A stretch of 64,000 nucleotides of DNA from Clostridia bacterium (GTDB lineage Bacteria; Bacillota; Clostridia; RUG12999). Shown in pieces: positions 9,362 to 16,941 of this stretch. The first letter of the stretch is position 1; each line of letters starts with the position of its first letter. The position numbers were made by a program, and so were the translations under genes. The notes below the pieces were generated by a model. The model worked only from the letters and a program-made list of their open reading frames with translations, did not search any database and was not told where the DNA came from. The DNA lies in assembly GCA_017396395.1 (NCBI GenBank), contig JAFQMF010000017.1, positions 97,010 to 161,009 on the forward strand, given 5' to 3'.

Positions 9362-9739
9362 TTAATGCTTTTCTGATGTAAAATATCCTCTTAAATCAAC
9401 CTTTGAAAGGTAACCGTCTTTTTTATCTATCGGTCCGTCTTCCACCTTTACAAATCTCATTCTGGTAAGAAGCTGCTCATACTCTTTTAAATTTGTATAA
9501 ACATCCCATATTCCGTGCAAATCAAGAAAATTAAGTGCACTTGCAAGTACAACATACTCCATTTCCGGTTTATCTGTTTTAAGTTTTTCTATGTAAGCAC
9601 CGCCATTACATATATTAAAGGCTACTGCTCCTGTTAAGCTTTGCTCGTAGCACAGCATAGCAAACCCTTTAATCTCCATATCAAGATACAGCTCCGCTTC
9701 AGGTAACTGCTCAGGTGTTGCAACTTTTATACTAAACAT
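9362..9739 (-). CDS. Uncharacterised 125-residue protein, possibly GNAT-like
   Basis: I do not recognise a named family. The protein is soluble, with no signal or membrane segment. An alternating strand/helix pattern runs through [29 protein letters not shown] (about residues 51-79) and ends in MRFVKVE. This resembles the C-terminal half of a small acetyltransferase fold, where a beta-strand and helix precede a closing strand, but no clear acetyl-CoA binding Q/R-x-x-G-x-G/A loop is visible. It sits between rluB (20 bases upstream) and ireB (14 bases downstream) on the same strand, so it is probably co-transcribed with them. Confidence 0.6.
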   Translation of the reverse strand: MFSIKVATPEQLPEAELYLDMEIKGFAMLCYEQSLTGAVAFNICNGGAYIEKLKTDKPEMEYVVLASALNFLDLHGIWDVYTNLKEYEQLLTRMRFVKVEDGPIDKKDGYLSKVDLRGYFTSEKH

Positions 9740-9759
9740 TTGTAAAACATCCCTCTTTC

Positions 9760-10482
9760 TTATTTTCCGCCTTTTGTAAGCAAATCAATTTCTGCTTTTT
9801 TTAGATGCCTCCATTTTCCTTCCGGAAGATTTCCCAGCATAATATTTCCAATCTGCACCCTCTTAAGCCTTATTACAGGGTAACCCACAACCTCGCACAT
9901 TCTGCGTATCTGTCTTTTCTTTCCTTCCCCTATAATAATCTTAATATTTGATTCCCTCTCTGTAGCACCTACAAGTTCAACCTGTGCGGGTCTGGTAAAA
10001 TAATCACCTATATCCACTCCGCTTTTAAGCTTTTTTATTGCCTCAGGAGTAATCATACCCTTTACCCAAACAATATATGTTTTCTTTAAATTGTTTGAAG
10101 GATGCATAACTGCGTTAGCAAAATCCCCGTCATTTGATAAAAGCAGCAATCCTTGTGTATCATAATCAAGTCTGCCTACAGGATATATTCTTGCGTGTAC
10201 ATCCTGGCACAACTCCATAACAGTAGGTCTTTGAAAATCGTCTGAGGTGGAGGTTATGTAGCCGGAAGGCTTATTTAACATAATATAAAACTTTTTACCT
10301 TCCGGTTTTATAAGCTGTCCATCTACCTCAACTTCGTCTTCCATAGGGGAAATCTTAACCCCCATTTCCGTTACAATATCACCGTTTACTTTTACTCTGC
10401 CTATTCGGATTAAATCCTCCGCTTTACGTCTGGAGGTTATTCCGCTGTCCGCAATATATTTTTGCAGTCGTATATTTTCCAT
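9760..10482 (-). CDS. rluB: RluB/RsuA-family rRNA pseudouridine synthase
   Basis: Converts a uridine in rRNA to pseudouridine (in B. subtilis and E. coli the RluB site is 23S position 2605). The start is the ATG of MENIRLQKYIADSG, with GGGGAAA upstream and 1 base after the carboxypeptidase stop; a longer in-frame extension overlaps that gene and is rejected. Residues 1-60 form the S4 RNA-binding domain (SRRKAEDLIRIGRVKVNG). The catalytic Asp is in VGRLDYDTQGLLLL (about residue 100), and the C-terminus has KKRQIRRMCEVVGYPV. The 240 residues fit. The order dacF-rluB near scpA/scpB and ytfJ is a common Firmicutes arrangement. Confidence 0.93.
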   Translation of the reverse strand: MENIRLQKYIADSGITSRRKAEDLIRIGRVKVNGDIVTEMGVKISPMEDEVEVDGQLIKPEGKKFYIMLNKPSGYITSTSDDFQRPTVMELCQDVHARIYPVGRLDYDTQGLLLLSNDGDFANAVMHPSNNLKKTYIVWVKGMITPEAIKKLKSGVDIGDYFTRPAQVELVGATERESNIKIIIGEGKKRQIRRMCEVVGYPVIRLKRVQIGNIMLGNLPEGKWRHLKKAEIDLLTKGGK

Positions 10483-10483
10483 T

Positions 10484-11593
10484 CTATTTCCCCATAATCC
10501 AATTAAAAAATTTCCATAAGAATTTTGGTTTTCTTTCTTTTTCAACATCACAGCCTGCTATAAGCTCTGTTTTGCCTACTATCTTTTCCCCTTCCTTGAA
10601 AACCACGTTTCCTATAATATCTCCCATTTTTACAGGAGCCTTTAAATCTTCTTCAGTAATTACCTCTACAGTAATTTTTGTATCAGGGTTTATCACCGCC
10701 AACACATCTGTAGTAGCAAGTGCAGCTACTTCACAATCCACTCCATTTTTAACAGGTACGCATCCAAAACCCTGTCCTTTTCCCGAAAGCTTTATACTTT
10801 TAAAGGTATCAAAGCAGTAATTGAACATGGCTATATGGTCATTCCAGTCATCACGGTCATCTAATGTAACTGTAATGACTCTCATTCCCTCACGGCTTGC
10901 TGAACCTACCAAGGTGCGTCCTGTTTCGGGAGTATAGCCTGTTTTTACTCCGTCTGCACCATCATACATAGTAAGAAGCTTATTGTTATTATAAACCTCT
11001 TTTGTTTCTATATTATCATCTATTTCGTATTTTCTAAGACCTACAATTTCTGCAAAACCCTGCAGCGTAAAGCCGTATCTTGTAATTTGCGCCAGATCAT
11101 ATGCCGTTGTATAATGACCCTCTTCATAAAGTCCGTGTGGATTTTTAAAACAGGTGTCATTTAAACCCAAATCCTTAGCTTTTTGTGTCATAAGCTCTGC
11201 AAAGGCGGGAATACTGTCGCAAAAATGAAGTGCTATAGCAGCAGCTCCGTCGTTACCTGAACGAAGCATCATACCCGATACCAAGTTTTTAAGTTTCAGC
11301 TTATCTCCTGCACGCAGATAAAGACTGGAGCCTTCTATCCCCGCAGCTCTTTCATCCACCACTACAATATCCTCAGGATTTCCCATTTCAAGAGCTAGAA
11401 TTGCCGTCATAATCTTGGTGGTACTTGCCATACCCATACGGGTATATGCATTTTTCTCATAAAAGACTCTGCCTGTTCCGCAATCAATAGCAACCGCCGC
11501 CCCTGCACTTACCTGGGGATAGCTTGCCATTACGGGAAGATAAACCAAAGAACAAATAAGAACTATACACAAAACAGATTTTAAATATCTCAC
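10484..11593 (-). CDS. dacF: D-alanyl-D-alanine carboxypeptidase, DacF/PBP5 type
   Basis: Secreted S11 peptidase that removes the terminal D-Ala from peptidoglycan stem peptides; a DacF-like role in spore cortex is possible. The best start is a GTG (VRYLKSVLCIVL) with GGAG 9 bases upstream; a TTG 15 bases earlier coincides with that site. Residues 1-25 are a signal peptide ending near VMA-S. The active-site triad is complete: STTK (about 57-60), SGN (about 112-114) and KTG (about 217-219). A C-terminal beta-domain follows and an amphipathic end (KFLWKFFNWIMGK) could anchor it to the membrane. The gene is 1 base upstream of rluB. Confidence 0.92.
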   Translation of the reverse strand: MRYLKSVLCIVLICSLVYLPVMASYPQVSAGAAVAIDCGTGRVFYEKNAYTRMGMASTTKIMTAILALEMGNPEDIVVVDERAAGIEGSSLYLRAGDKLKLKNLVSGMMLRSGNDGAAAIALHFCDSIPAFAELMTQKAKDLGLNDTCFKNPHGLYEEGHYTTAYDLAQITRYGFTLQGFAEIVGLRKYEIDDNIETKEVYNNNKLLTMYDGADGVKTGYTPETGRTLVGSASREGMRVITVTLDDRDDWNDHIAMFNYCFDTFKSIKLSGKGQGFGCVPVKNGVDCEVAALATTDVLAVINPDTKITVEVITEEDLKAPVKMGDIIGNVVFKEGEKIVGKTELIAGCDVEKERKPKFLWKFFNWIMGK

Positions 11594-11684
11594 AAAACCA
11601 CGCTCCAAACATCTTACTCACTTAAATAATATGTAACGGGATTTGTCCTTTATACCCCAAAATTACATATTATTCAAGCGTTGC

Positions 11685-12083
11685 TCAGGCGTCTTTTTCG
11701 GTTTTTTCTGTATAGGATTTAATAATACCATTCAGCTTGTCCACCATAGGAGGCACCATATCAATTACCTTTTCTACAGTAGTCTGCTGTGATGTCATGG
11801 GAACAATGCGTACATTCCCTTCCTTCATTACCATAAAGCCCATAGGCTCAATGGAAAGTCCGCCTCCGCTTCCTCCGCCAAAGGGATACTCCTCTTTTAC
11901 AGCAGCTTTTGAAGGAATTTCCACTCCTGTAGCACCAAACCCGCAACTTACCTTTGTAACAGGAATAATAACGCTTCCCTCAGGTCCTGCCACTGCATCA
12001 CCTACAACAGTGCTTACCTTTACAACCTCTTTAATCGATTCCATCATAGTGCCAATCATTTCATTAATATTCGTTTTACTCAT
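11685..12083 (-). CDS. ytfJ: GerW/YtfJ-family sporulation protein
   Basis: 132-residue member of the YtfJ/GerW family. In B. subtilis the homologue is a forespore protein needed for normal germination. Recognised from the glycine-rich core VVGDAVAGPEGSVIIPVTKVSCGFGATG (read in two pieces), YPFGGGSGGGLSIEP, and the charged C-terminus. Its first codons overlap the end of the upstream DUF2953 gene by 8 bases. The order scpA-scpB-DUF2953-ytfJ matches the Bacillus/Clostridium ypuG-ypuH-ytfI-ytfJ arrangement and supports the call. It is the clearest sign that the organism is, or descends from, a spore former. Confidence 0.9.
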   Translation of the reverse strand: MSKTNINEMIGTMMESIKEVVKVSTVVGDAVAGPEGSVIIPVTKVSCGFGATGVEIPSKAAVKEEYPFGGGSGGGLSIEPMGFMVMKEGNVRIVPMTSQQTTVEKVIDMVPPMVDKLNGIIKSYTEKTEKDA

Positions 12084-12708
12084 CTTTACTACGACCTTTC
12101 TTATTATTTTCCATAAGAGTTTTTACAGTTTTTCGTAAAATTTCGCTTTTAGTATATGCATAACAAAGACATATTATAAGAAATAATGGTCTGAAACTTA
12201 TGCTTGTTATATCTTTTACACTTATTCCGTCTTTATCCTTAAAATCGGGAGTTACTCTAACCTTGTACCACTTTGTTTTAAAATAGTTTGCAAGAAAACC
12301 TACTGCCGTCATAATACTTCCTGACAGTATCCCGAAAATTATTCCGCATTTCATAGGGTCCTCAAGTGCCACCTTACACCATACTCCCTGTTTTTCTATT
12401 GTAAGCACCTTCTGGGGTATCCATTTTAGCTCCCCTATAATTATACATATATTTTTTATTGTACTTACAATGTTTCCTTTTTTATTTTTTTCCTTTTTTC
12501 CCTTCTTGCTTTTTTTATCTTTTAATTTCTTCTTTTTATTACCTATGGATTTTGAAATAAACAACCATCTTATTTTTCCGTTGAATTTCATTTTATCCTT
12601 TTCAGTAAAAATCAGTTCAAAGCTTAAACTGATTTTTACACAAAGAGCAAGAAGTATAAGTAAAATTAAAAAAGCTATTGAAATTCCTATTATGCCAAGA
12701 ATTTTCAT
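12076..12708 (-). CDS. DUF2953 domain membrane protein (YtfI-like)
   Basis: 210-residue membrane protein of unknown function. Residues 4-26 are a hydrophobic N-terminal helix. A strongly basic stretch (about 55-78, many Lys) sits in the middle, and hydrophobic helices occur around 125-140 and 175-190. The family is defined by its constant place next to ytfJ in spore formers, which is reproduced here by an 8-base overlap with ytfJ and 16-base spacing from scpB. A role in sporulation is inferred from context only. Confidence 0.75.
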   Translation of the reverse strand: MKILGIIGISIAFLILLILLALCVKISLSFELIFTEKDKMKFNGKIRWLFISKSIGNKKKKLKDKKSKKGKKEKNKKGNIVSTIKNICIIIGELKWIPQKVLTIEKQGVWCKVALEDPMKCGIIFGILSGSIMTAVGFLANYFKTKWYKVRVTPDFKDKDGISVKDITSISFRPLFLIICLCYAYTKSEILRKTVKTLMENNKKGRSKDE

Positions 12709-12724
12709 ATTATATCAAACCTTT

Positions 12725-13312
12725 TTATCCCTCTTGGGTATTTTCCGTATCTAAGGGAGTACTTTGCTCATTATCCCCCTTATCACCATAAAACAGTGTT
12801 TGCAGAGGTATAGTATTAATGTTTGGCATATCAGATAAATCTTCTAAGCCAAATGCTTGTAAAAATACATCAGTAGTTCTGTAAATAAGAGGCTTTCCTG
12901 GAGTTTCCATTCTTCCGCATTCCTCTACAAGACCCCTTTCCAGTAGCTTGTTTAAAGGAGCGTCACTGTTAACACCTCTTATAAACTCGATAGTAGAACG
13001 GGTAACAGGCTGGTTATACACCACAATGGAAAGAGTTTCAAGAGCAGCGTTTGAAAGTCCGTTTTGCTTTCTGGGCTCAACCAGCTTTGTTATGTATTCA
13101 AAATAATTCTTATTTGTGCATATGTAAAACTTGCCTGATACTTTTTTTATAACAAGTCCCCTGTTCTCTTTTTCCCATTCAAGGGACATTTCCTCTGCAA
13201 TTTCTCCTGCAGTGTCAAGACCTGTTATTTCACACAGTTCCTCCTTTGATACGGGAACGCCTGATGCAAAAAGAACTGCCTCAATAACACTTTTTGCTTT
13301 TTGTAAATCCAT
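12725..13312 (-). CDS. scpB: Segregation and condensation protein B
   Basis: Non-SMC subunit of the Smc-ScpA-ScpB condensin that organises and segregates the chromosome. The 195 residues contain two winged-helix domains. The first spans about 1-85 (AKSVIEAVLFASGVPVSKEEL) and the second about 90-165, with NGLSNAALETLSIVVYNQPV and IEFIRGVNSDAPLNKLLERGLV. These are classic ScpB signatures. The start codon abuts the scpA stop codon without a gap, so the two are translationally coupled. The last 25 residues are acidic and probably disordered. Confidence 0.95.
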   Translation of the reverse strand: MDLQKAKSVIEAVLFASGVPVSKEELCEITGLDTAGEIAEEMSLEWEKENRGLVIKKVSGKFYICTNKNYFEYITKLVEPRKQNGLSNAALETLSIVVYNQPVTRSTIEFIRGVNSDAPLNKLLERGLVEECGRMETPGKPLIYRTTDVFLQAFGLEDLSDMPNINTIPLQTLFYGDKGDNEQSTPLDTENTQEG

Positions 13313-14080
13313 TTATTCTTCCGCCTCTATTCTGTCCATTTCCTCATCATCAATACCGCCGTTTAGTTTGAGGATTGTTTTATCATTTTCAGTAGTCAAG
13401 GACATTTTTCCTCTTTTCATAAGCTCCAACACCGCCATAAAGGTGGATACAGCTTCTGCCCTTGTAATAACATCCGCAAAAAGAGTTTCAAAAGATAGGC
13501 TTTCTTTTTTTGCAAACCGCTTGTATATATGATATATTCTTGTTTTAACAGGAACGGTTTCTCTTTTTACTATTGTTTCCAAAGCCTCTCTTTTTATAAC
13601 AAAATTATCCTTTTCCCTTTTTCTTTCCAGCACATCTTCAAACGCCAACAAAAGCTTTGAAAGAGGGATTTTTTCATTTGTAGGTTTTACCTTTGGCAAG
13701 GGAATTTTATCAGGCTCTTTGTAAAACACATCAATATCTGCATATTGTCTGCCCAGTAAAAAGCTTGCAGCTTCTTTATATTTAGCATATTCAATAAGCC
13801 TGTCCACAAGCTCCGTCCTCGGGTCTTCCCCTTTTTCCGTTTCCTCATTTCCCGGAAGAAGCATTCTGGATTTTATTAAAAGCAGCTGCGCTGCCATTAC
13901 CAGAAATTCTCCTGTTACTTCCATATCAAGTTCTTGCATCTGCTCTACATATTCAATATACTGAGCAGTAATTTGTGCAATAGGAATATCGTAAATACTG
14001 ACCTTGTTTTTATGAAGTAAATGAAGAAGCAGGTCAAGAGGTCCTTCAAATGTAAGGGACTCTAATTTAAAATTAACCAT
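13313..14080 (-). CDS. scpA: Segregation and condensation protein A
   Basis: Kleisin subunit that bridges the Smc head domains and binds ScpB. The 255 residues begin with the family hallmark FEGPLDLLLHLLHKNKVSIYDIPI (read in pieces, residues 12-35). The N-terminal helical domain follows with MAAQLLLIKSRMLLP. A linker leads to the C-terminal winged helix, where FETLFADVITRAEAVSTFMAVLELMKRG is visible. It is 13 bases downstream of the M50 protease gene and directly fused in operon to scpB. No irregularities are visible. Confidence 0.96.
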   Translation of the reverse strand: MVNFKLESLTFEGPLDLLLHLLHKNKVSIYDIPIAQITAQYIEYVEQMQELDMEVTGEFLVMAAQLLLIKSRMLLPGNEETEKGEDPRTELVDRLIEYAKYKEAASFLLGRQYADIDVFYKEPDKIPLPKVKPTNEKIPLSKLLLAFEDVLERKREKDNFVIKREALETIVKRETVPVKTRIYHIYKRFAKKESLSFETLFADVITRAEAVSTFMAVLELMKRGKMSLTTENDKTILKLNGGIDDEEMDRIEAEE

Positions 14081-14093
14081 TACTACCTTCCGC

Positions 14094-14735
14094 CTAACTT
14101 AAATAATGAAATATTAAACTTACAACACCTTGAATACTGGATAATACTAACATTGCAATCATATCAATTAACGGACTTAGTACGCCCATATACAAAAGTG
14201 CAAAAAGCACAATGTTTACTATAGGTTCATATTTATACACATAAAACTGCCATTTATAAGGCAAAAAAGCAAGAACAATTCTTGACCCGTCAAGAGGCGG
14301 AATAGGAATAATATTAAATGCTGCAAGTACCGCATTTAAAACAACTCCGGAAAGAGCATATATAGTAAAAAATTCTCCTACTGCTCCCCATACTCCACCA
14401 ACCTGAAGAACAACGTATATACAATAACAAATAATTGCAAGTATTATGTTTGAAAAAGGCCCTGCAAGGGATACAAGAATCGGTCCCAGCCTTTTGTATT
14501 TTAAATTTCCAAAATTTACAGGAACAGGCTTTGCCCAGCCAAACCCGAAAAACATCATGGAAAGTGTACCGATAATGTCTATATGTACAAGAGGATTTAA
14601 AGAAAGTCTGCCCATATTTTTTGCAGTACCATCCCCCAACTTATAAGCCACAAGTCCGTGAGATACCTCATGGACGGAAAGGGATATTAGTATCAGCGGT
14701 AATAAATAAAGTTTTTCCAATATATTTTGAAACAT
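14094..14735 (-). CDS. Site-2 protease family (M50) membrane protein
   Basis: Integral-membrane zinc metalloprotease of the small SREBP/YwhC-like M50 group, 213 residues. The HExxH motif is HEVSH (about residue 22) in the first membrane helix. The third zinc ligand is in the helix with FNIIPIPPLDGSRI (about 140-153). At least five hydrophobic helices are visible. These proteins commonly sit just upstream of scpA in Firmicutes, as here, so the function may be tied to the operon, but natural substrates are unknown. The 170-base region upstream is A/T rich and divergent to tspO. Confidence 0.9.
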   Translation of the reverse strand: MFQNILEKLYLLPLILISLSVHEVSHGLVAYKLGDGTAKNMGRLSLNPLVHIDIIGTLSMMFFGFGWAKPVPVNFGNLKYKRLGPILVSLAGPFSNIILAIICYCIYVVLQVGGVWGAVGEFFTIYALSGVVLNAVLAAFNIIPIPPLDGSRIVLAFLPYKWQFYVYKYEPIVNIVLFALLYMGVLSPLIDMIAMLVLSSIQGVVSLIFHYLS

Positions 14736-14924
14736 TTAATAATTGCTCCCTTTTTGCAAATACTATACATATAGTTATAGCTATTATATATTTTATATTA
14801 TTTTGCTGAAAAAGTCAATAGTTTATACCCAAAAGCGAAAGTCAGATTTTTTTATAAATTATAAGAATTTTTTATTTTTTTCAGCATAATAATATAATAA
14901 TTTCAATTGAAAGGATTTGTTAAT

Positions 14925-15398
14925 ATGAAAAAACTAAAGCCCTATATTATCTCAGTATTAATAGCTCTTTTTGTAGGCGGTCTCTCCGCCTTTGTTACAA
15001 AAGACAGTATGGATATTTACTCTCAGATTAAAACTCCCCCTCTTTCTCCTCCAGGATTTATTTTCCCTATTGTGTGGGGAATACTTTTCTTCCTTATGGG
15101 AATAAGCTCCGCCCTTGTTTACACCAAAAGAAATATTAATCCTCCCGCAGCATCCCTGGGTCTTAAAGTTTATGCAATCAGCCTTATAGTAAACTTTTTC
15201 TGGAGTATAATTTTCTTTAATTTCAGGGCATATTTATTCTCCTTCATCTGGCTTCTTTTATTATGGGTGCTTATAATTCTTACAATAAGTTATTACAAAA
15301 AAGTATGCAGTCTTGCCGCATATCTTCAAATTCCTTACTTTTTATGGGTAACCTTTGCGGCATATTTAAATCTTGGTATTTTTATTTTAAACAGATAA
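14925..15398 (+). CDS. tspO: TspO/MBR family membrane protein
   Basis: Five-helix tryptophan-rich sensory/translocator protein that binds porphyrins and related ligands. The ATG of MKKLKPYIISV follows GAAAGGA by 9 bases; a TTG six codons earlier has no ribosome site. The 157 residues contain the family signature PPLSPPGFIFPIVWGILFFLMGISSALVY (read in pieces, about residues 36-64) and further helices rich in W and F (NFFWSIIFFNFRAYLFSFIWLLLLW). It is a single-gene unit with a strong terminator immediately after the stop. Neighbouring cobalamin-controlled transport genes are suggestive of tetrapyrrole biology but not proof of a link. Confidence 0.9.
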   Translation: MKKLKPYIISVLIALFVGGLSAFVTKDSMDIYSQIKTPPLSPPGFIFPIVWGILFFLMGISSALVYTKRNINPPAASLGLKVYAISLIVNFFWSIIFFNFRAYLFSFIWLLLLWVLIILTISYYKKVCSLAAYLQIPYFLWVTFAAYLNLGIFILNR

Positions 15399-15430
15399 AA
15401 GAGTAGCCAAAAGGCTACTCTTTTATCTGT
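15391..15430 (+). terminator. Strong intrinsic terminator after tspO
   Basis: A perfect 18-bp stem (ACAGATAAAAGAGTAGCC and its complement) around a 4-base AAAA loop, followed by TTTTACC. The stop codon of tspO lies inside the left arm. Confidence 0.92.
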
Positions 15431-15499
15431 TTTACCTTTCCCTTTTCACTTATTAATTTATATCAATATTTTTTAATAAAAATATGTTTGTTTTGCCCC

Positions 15500-15528
15500 T
15501 TGAATTTTTATTGAAATTATGATATAAT
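15500..15528 (+). promoter_or_regulatory. Predicted sigma-A promoter for the cobalamin-regulated leader
   Basis: TTGAAT (15500-15505) and TATAAT (15523-15528) with a 17-base spacer. Transcription would start near 15535, giving a leader of about 500 bases before ecfT that contains the riboswitch and terminator below. Confidence 0.65.
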
Positions 15529-15649
15529 AAAAAAAATTGTTTTATGTCAAAAAGTAAATATATGAAAGCTTTTTGGATAGATTTAGCATATGTGAAAAAC
15601 AAGGAATGTATTATCCCTAATTTAATACATTCGCACAAAGTGTGGTTAT

Positions 15650-15846
15650 GCTGCAAAAGCTTATAAGCAAGGCATAATCAGTGAAGAGGGAATGGGGTGA
15701 GAATCCCCTGCGATTAAACTGTCGGTGTGTGCATTGAATGTTTTTATATCCGTTATCGAAAGATAGTCATTAGGAAACTGAGAAGGCAGGATGTAAAAAT
15801 GTGGACGTTTAAGTCTATATGGTGCGAGTCACAAGACCTGCTTTGA
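15650..15846 (+). promoter_or_regulatory. Cobalamin riboswitch aptamer
   Basis: The conserved cobalamin-aptamer blocks occur in the correct order. They are GAGGGAATGGGGTGAGAATCC (15685-15707 region), then AAACTGTCGG, then GGAAACTGAGAAGGCAGG (about 15773-15790), and finally GCGAGTCACAAGACCTGC (about 15825-15842), the counterpart of the B12-box AGUCAGGAGACCUGCC. The aptamer is followed after about 90 bases by an intrinsic terminator and then by ECF transporter genes. Cobalamin binding is therefore predicted to favour termination and reduce transporter expression. Exact 5' and 3' limits are approximate. Confidence 0.9.
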
Positions 15847-15933
15847 TATTATCTCGTAAGTGCTTCAAAAGCATAGAGGTAATATTTTCAGTTGTTACTC
15901 AACTGAATTGCGATTCATTACAGAAAAACTCAG

Positions 15934-15974
15934 CTGTGGTAATTTTTTGAAAGAAAAATTACCGCAGTTTTTTT
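15934..15974 (+). terminator. Riboswitch expression-platform terminator
   Basis: A 14-bp stem (CTGTGGTAATTTTT with AAAAATTACCGCAG, one G-U pair) and a short loop are followed by seven T residues. Its position between the cobalamin aptamer and ecfT makes it the likely regulated terminator. Confidence 0.85.
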
Positions 15975-16038
15975 ATTGCCCGTGGCAAAAATTCCTGCGA
16001 CTTGGGCATTAATGTAGGCGGTAATTACTCCACAAGAA

Positions 16039-16941
16039 ATGGATTTGATAATAATGAATGAATTTAAATCGTACCATCCAATTGTAAATTTTATGTATTT
16101 TGTATTTGTAATTGGATTTTCCTGCTTTTTTATGCATCCCATATGTCTTATAATATCACTTGTATGTGGTTTTATATACTCCGTAATGCTAAAGGGCAAG
16201 AAAGCAATAAAAACAAACTTGATATATATGCTTCCCATGCTGATTGCAATGGCACTTATAAACCCTGCCTTTAATCATGAAGGAATGACGATTATAAAAT
16301 ATCTGCCAAACGGAAATCCGCTGACACTTGAATCAATAGTTTACGGACTTTGTGCAGCTGTAATGATTGTGAGTGTTATATGTCATTTTAGCTGTTATAA
16401 CGAGGTTATGACAAGTGATAAGTTTATTTATCTGTTCGGAAAAATTATTCCCTCTATGTCTTTAATCATATCTATGACACTTCGATTTGTTCCAAAATTT
16501 TCGGCACAGCTTAAAGTGGTAGCGAATGCCGAGAGGTGTATGGGGCGTGATGTTTCAAACGGAAGCATTATTAAACGAGCAAAGAATGGACTGAATATCT
16601 TGTCCATTATGACAACCTGGTCGCTTGAAAATGCTATTGAAACGGCAGACAGTATGAAGTCCCGAGGATATGGTGTGCCCGGAAGAACTGCATTTTCAAT
16701 ATTTACATTTGATAAGAGAGATAAAAAAGCACTTATTTGCATTTTCCTTTTAGGAATATATACATTGGTTGGAAATTTGATGGGCAAAATGTACTTTTGT
16801 TATTTCCCGTCAATGAAATCAGCAGATGTTACGCCATTTGGCATAAGCGTATTTCTGTCGTATTTACTTCTTTGTATATGTCCTATAATAATTGAAATTT
16901 GGGAGATGAGAAAATGGAAAGCTTTAAGGTCGAAAATTTGA
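16039..16941 (+). CDS. ECF transporter T component (transmembrane)
   Basis: Energy-coupling factor transmembrane protein that links the ATPase pair to a substrate-binding S component. The 300 residues show several hydrophobic helices. The family's cytoplasmic coupling segment is visible as ADSMKSRGYGVPGRT (about residue 208), carrying the conserved R-G signature; a second coupling motif is ANAERCMGRDV (about 158-168). Two ATG codons (16039, 16054) are possible starts; neither has a strong ribosome site. The 3' end overlaps the next gene by 28 bases. Regulation by the upstream cobalamin riboswitch makes it the counterpart of CbrV in CbrTUV cobalamin ECF systems. Confidence 0.88.
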   Translation: MDLIIMNEFKSYHPIVNFMYFVFVIGFSCFFMHPICLIISLVCGFIYSVMLKGKKAIKTNLIYMLPMLIAMALINPAFNHEGMTIIKYLPNGNPLTLESIVYGLCAAVMIVSVICHFSCYNEVMTSDKFIYLFGKIIPSMSLIISMTLRFVPKFSAQLKVVANAERCMGRDVSNGSIIKRAKNGLNILSIMTTWSLENAIETADSMKSRGYGVPGRTAFSIFTFDKRDKKALICIFLLGIYTLVGNLMGKMYFCYFPSMKSADVTPFGISVFLSYLLLCICPIIIEIWEMRKWKALRSKI

